NCBI GenBank assembly: GCA_030627905.1
Contig: DAOVRZ010000024.1
Coordinates: forward strand, 1-53,262
From: JAGMES01 sp023128035
Lineage (GTDB): Bacteria > Bacillota > Halanaerobiia > DY22613
Direction of reading: 5' to 3'
Length of the DNA: 53,262 nt
Shown: piece by piece, positions 50,709 to 53,262 of the stretch
Layout of the letters: every line of letters starts with the position of its first letter
Position numbering within the stretch: the first letter of the stretch is position 1
Notes under the pieces: model-generated
Told to the model about the DNA's origin: nothing
Seen by the model: only the letters and a program-made list of their open reading frames with translations
Databases searched by the model: none
Translations under genes and position numbers: made by a program

Positions 50709-52805
50709 ATGAAAAGGTTTACTTTACTTCTATGTTTAATTCTGCTTTTTGCTTTTACAACTGTTTCTTATGGTCTAGATTTTAAAGGTGAAGTTATCTA
50801 TCAAATCATGATTGATCGTTTCTATGATGGAGATACATCCAATAACAATCCTTCTAAGGCACCTGGTCTTTATGACTCAACTATGTCAAATTGGAAAATG
50901 TATTGGGGAGGAGATTTGAAAGGTATTACTCAAAAAATTCCATATCTTAGTGATTTAGGAATCACTGCTCTCTGGATAACTCCAGTTCATGATAATATTG
51001 ATGTAGCTGCTTATTATAATGGTCAAGCTAACGCAGGATATCATGGTTATTGGGCAAGAGATTTCAAAAAAATTGATGAACATTTTGGGACATGGACTGA
51101 TTTTGATCAAATGATTCAAACAGCACATAATTATGGAATTAAAGTTTTAGTAGACTATGCTCCTAATCATACTAGTCCGACTGATATTAATGATCCTAAT
51201 TTCGCCGAACGAGGAGCATTATACTATAATGGTGTAAAATGGGATGATCGTTACTATGATTCTCATGGATATTGGCATCACGATGGCGGAATCACTAACT
51301 GGGATGATAGATTTGAAGCACAATACAAAAATCTTGCTGATTTAGCAGATTTAGCTCAAGAACATTCCACAATTGATTCTTATCTTAAAGAAGCTGCAAC
51401 TGACTTAGTAAACCACGGTGTAGACGGCTTCCGAATTGATGCCATCAAACATATGACTATGGGTTGGCAACTAAGTTTAACAGATCATATTATTAATCTT
51501 AAAGATGTTTATATGACTGGTGAATGGTATTTAGGCGGTTATGGTGATGCACTTTATGATGATAATGTTAAATTTGCTAATCGTACTGGAATCGCACCAT
51601 TAGATTTTTACTTGAACAAAGCTATGCGTGATGTGTTTGCTTACAATAGCAGCTTTACAGTTTTAAATAATGCAATTGTAAAAACTGGACAAGACTATAA
51701 ATGGGCAAATGATTTACCTGTCTTCCTTGATAACCATGACATGGCACGTTTTCTATCAATTAATTCTGACTATACCAGACTTCATCAAGCTTTAGCTTTC
51801 GTTCTGACCTGCCGTGGAATTCCTTTGATCTATTATGGAACAGAACAATATCTACATGATGATACAAGTGGTGGTGGAGACCCATGGAATCGTCCAATGA
51901 TGAATAACTGGAATCAAAATTCTACTGCTTATAATGTTATTAAAAATTTAAGTAGTTTACGTCAATCTCAACCTGCAATTCAATATGGAGATATGACACA
52001 AAAATGGATTAATGACAATGTTTATATCTATCAAAGGAAATTCTTTAATGATGTAGTACTTGTTGCAATTAACAAAAATTCTAGCTCTACTTACGTCTCT
52101 GGGCTATATACTGACTTAGCATCAGGTACATATAATGATTATTTGTCAGGACTTTTATGTGGTACTTCAATCACAGTAAATAGCTCAGGTGCCGTAAATG
52201 GCTTCAATTTACCAGGCAATAGTGTTTCTGTATGGACTTACAAAACATCTTCCTCTACCCCGCTAATTGGTTCAGTTGGACCTGTTTTGGGACGTTCTGG
52301 TAATAAAGTCACTATCGGTGGTGATGGATTTGGCACAAGTGGTACAGTTTATTTTAACAATACATCTGCTAGTGTTACTTCCTGGTCAAATAACGAGATT
52401 CAAGTTACTGTTCCATCAGTAAGCACTGGAATTGCTTCCGTAAAAGTCGTTACTTCTGCTGGAACAAGTAATACAATAGATTATGAAGTACTGACAGGTA
52501 AATTAATTCCGATCGTCTTTACTGTAAGAAACGCTTATACCAATTTGGGAGATCAAATTTATTTAACTGGTAATGTTCAAGAGTTGGGCAAATGGAGTAC
52601 TGATTTTGAAGATACATATGGACCGATGTTATGTCCTAATTATCCAGAATGGTACATCGTAGCTAGTGTACCAGCAGGAACTACCATTCAATTTAAATTC
52701 ATCAAAGTTGCTTCTGATGGTACTGTAACCTGGGAAGGTGGAAACAACCATACCTATACTGTTCCTACCTCTGGAACTGGCAATGTTACTGTAGATTGGC
52801 AATAA
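50709..52805 (+). CDS. secreted GH13 alpha-amylase with CGTase-like domain order
   Basis: A 698-residue extracellular starch-degrading enzyme with signal peptide (residues 1-22, ending VSYG). The order is GH13 catalytic A/B domains (about 23-430), C domain (to about 515), IPT/TIG domain (about 517-597) and CBM20 starch-binding domain (about 598-698). This is the five-domain CGTase/maltogenic amylase plan. Catalytic residues are Asp244 (FRIDAIKH), Glu272 (TGEWYLG) and Asp344 (DNHDM). At the CGTase position that is normally Tyr/Phe195 the sequence reads NLADLADL with Ala210, favouring hydrolysis over cyclisation. ATG at 50709 follows GAGGGGG by nine bases. Confidence 0.93.
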   Translation: MKRFTLLLCLILLFAFTTVSYGLDFKGEVIYQIMIDRFYDGDTSNNNPSKAPGLYDSTMSNWKMYWGGDLKGITQKIPYLSDLGITALWITPVHDNIDVAAYYNGQANAGYHGYWARDFKKIDEHFGTWTDFDQMIQTAHNYGIKVLVDYAPNHTSPTDINDPNFAERGALYYNGVKWDDRYYDSHGYWHHDGGITNWDDRFEAQYKNLADLADLAQEHSTIDSYLKEAATDLVNHGVDGFRIDAIKHMTMGWQLSLTDHIINLKDVYMTGEWYLGGYGDALYDDNVKFANRTGIAPLDFYLNKAMRDVFAYNSSFTVLNNAIVKTGQDYKWANDLPVFLDNHDMARFLSINSDYTRLHQALAFVLTCRGIPLIYYGTEQYLHDDTSGGGDPWNRPMMNNWNQNSTAYNVIKNLSSLRQSQPAIQYGDMTQKWINDNVYIYQRKFFNDVVLVAINKNSSSTYVSGLYTDLASGTYNDYLSGLLCGTSITVNSSGAVNGFNLPGNSVSVWTYKTSSSTPLIGSVGPVLGRSGNKVTIGGDGFGTSGTVYFNNTSASVTSWSNNEIQVTVPSVSTGIASVKVVTSAGTSNTIDYEVLTGKLIPIVFTVRNAYTNLGDQIYLTGNVQELGKWSTDFEDTYGPMLCPNYPEWYIVASVPAGTTIQFKFIKVASDGTVTWEGGNNHTYTVPTSGTGNVTVDWQ

Positions 52806-52810
52806 TAGAT

Positions 52811-52841
52811 AAAAAGGAGTGCAAAGATTGCACTCCTTTTT
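52811..52841 (+). terminator. intrinsic terminator after the amylase gene
   Basis: AAAAAGGAGTGCAA (52811-52824) and TTGCACTCCTTTTT (52828-52841) form a perfect 14-bp stem, usable from both strands. Confidence 0.9.
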
Positions 52842-52850
52842 ATTGTCAAA

Positions 52851-52878
52851 AATAAAAAACCCTACGTTTATCGTAGAG
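52851..52878 (-). terminator. rRNA operon terminator
   Basis: On the minus strand CTCTACG and CGTAGGG (52878-52860) form a 7-bp stem with an ATAAA loop, followed by six T and another T tract, 12 bases after the 5S gene. Confidence 0.8.
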
Positions 52879-52889
52879 TATAAAATAAT

Positions 52890-53005
52890 TCCCGCAACGT
52901 CTTACTCTCCCACAGGGTCGCCCCTGCAGTACCATCAGCGCTGGAAGACTTGACTTCTGTGTTCGGGATGGGAACAGGTATGACCCCTCCGCTATCGTCA
53001 CGGGA
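52890..53005 (-). rRNA. rrf: 5S ribosomal RNA
   Basis: About 116 bases with complementary ends (TCCCGTGACG and CGTTGCGGGA on the minus strand). They contain the conserved 5S segments CCTGTTCCCATCCCGAACAC and GGGAGAGTAAGACG. It is the last gene of the rRNA operon, after a tRNA. End positions are within a few bases. Confidence 0.95.
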
Positions 53006-53021
53006 AACTTATTTACTTAAA

Positions 53022-53098
<77 letters not shown>

Positions 53099-53173
53099 TC
53101 ACTAATTGTGAGAATAGTTTATAAAATATATATTAAACTTTTATACTCTCAAAACTGCATATTGGAAGAAATA

Positions 53174-53262
53174 GATCAAGCCCTCGACCTATTAGTACCG
53201 GTCAGCTGAAGACATCACTGCCCTTACACCTCCGGCCTATCTACCTGATAGTCTTTCAGGGG
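53174..53262 (-). rRNA. rrl: 23S ribosomal RNA, 3' end (runs off window)
   Basis: The last ~89 bases of 23S rRNA are recognisable (minus strand: AGCTGACCGGTACTAATAGG then TCGAGGGCTTGATC). The rest lies to the right of the window. The 75-base spacer to the tRNA holds TTTTGAGAGTATAAAAG, like the processing/antitermination spacers of Firmicutes. Confidence 0.95.

Noticed and set aside
50709..52805. calling the amylase a cyclodextrin glucanotransferase
   Set aside because: Domain order fits, but the central aromatic residue needed for efficient cyclisation is alanine, so alpha-amylase is the safer call.

Overview
The window is a low-GC, endospore-forming Firmicute chromosome. Evidence for this is the sporulation set spoIIGA-sigE-sigG-spoIIR and spoVD, strong GGAGG-type ribosome binding sites, tightly packed operons and AT-rich spacers. 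The secreted CGTase-like amylase and the gene order fit an anaerobic, saccharolytic clostridial or halanaerobial lineage, but that placement is inference and no 16S sequence is present.

Layout. About 43 kb (1-43.3 kb) is almost entirely minus-strand. Reading along that strand it starts with a complete dcw cluster (mraZ-rsmH-ftsL-spoVD/pbpB-murE-murF-mraY-murD-ftsW-murG-murC-murB-murA-ftsQ-ftsA-ftsZ). It continues into the mother-cell/forespore signalling genes (spoIIGA-sigE-sigG-spoIIR), then ymxH, nrdR, pgeF, an HlyD-like gene, ylmE, yggT, ylmH and divIVA. After a short stretch with DUF5665, yteA, lspA and rluD comes the pyrimidine operon pyrR-B-C-F-carA-carB-K-D-E. The pyr operon has its own consensus promoter and two PyrR-type attenuators.

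The left edge is unusual. Bases 1-565 are an ungapped, diverged repeat of 1997-2561 (5' part of pyrE plus the last third of pyrD). Between the two copies sits a two-gene module: a 51-residue antitoxin-like protein overlapping a GNAT acetyltransferase, with its own promoter, operator-like dyad and terminator. The GNAT frame has no ATG, GTG or TTG in its first half.

The right part (43.3-52.8 kb) is accessory or mixed: DinB, a TPR protein behind an RBS-sequestering terminator, YbjQ, a degraded HD phosphohydrolase, Ddl, PerR with a PerR-like box, a stand-alone SIR2-domain protein, a frameshifted amidohydrolase, and a secreted GH13 amylase behind a perfect promoter and a 28-bp operator palindrome. 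The window ends with the 3' end of an rRNA operon in the order 23S-tRNA-fMet-5S.

Non-coding structure is plentiful: two copies of a hairpin repeat family, a palindrome shared by the pyr leader and the murF-mraY gap, a mutually exclusive stem arrangement before mraY, and a three-hairpin element between ftsA and ftsZ. The most striking protein observation is that the cluster murB keeps its FAD fold motifs but has lost the usual catalytic residues.
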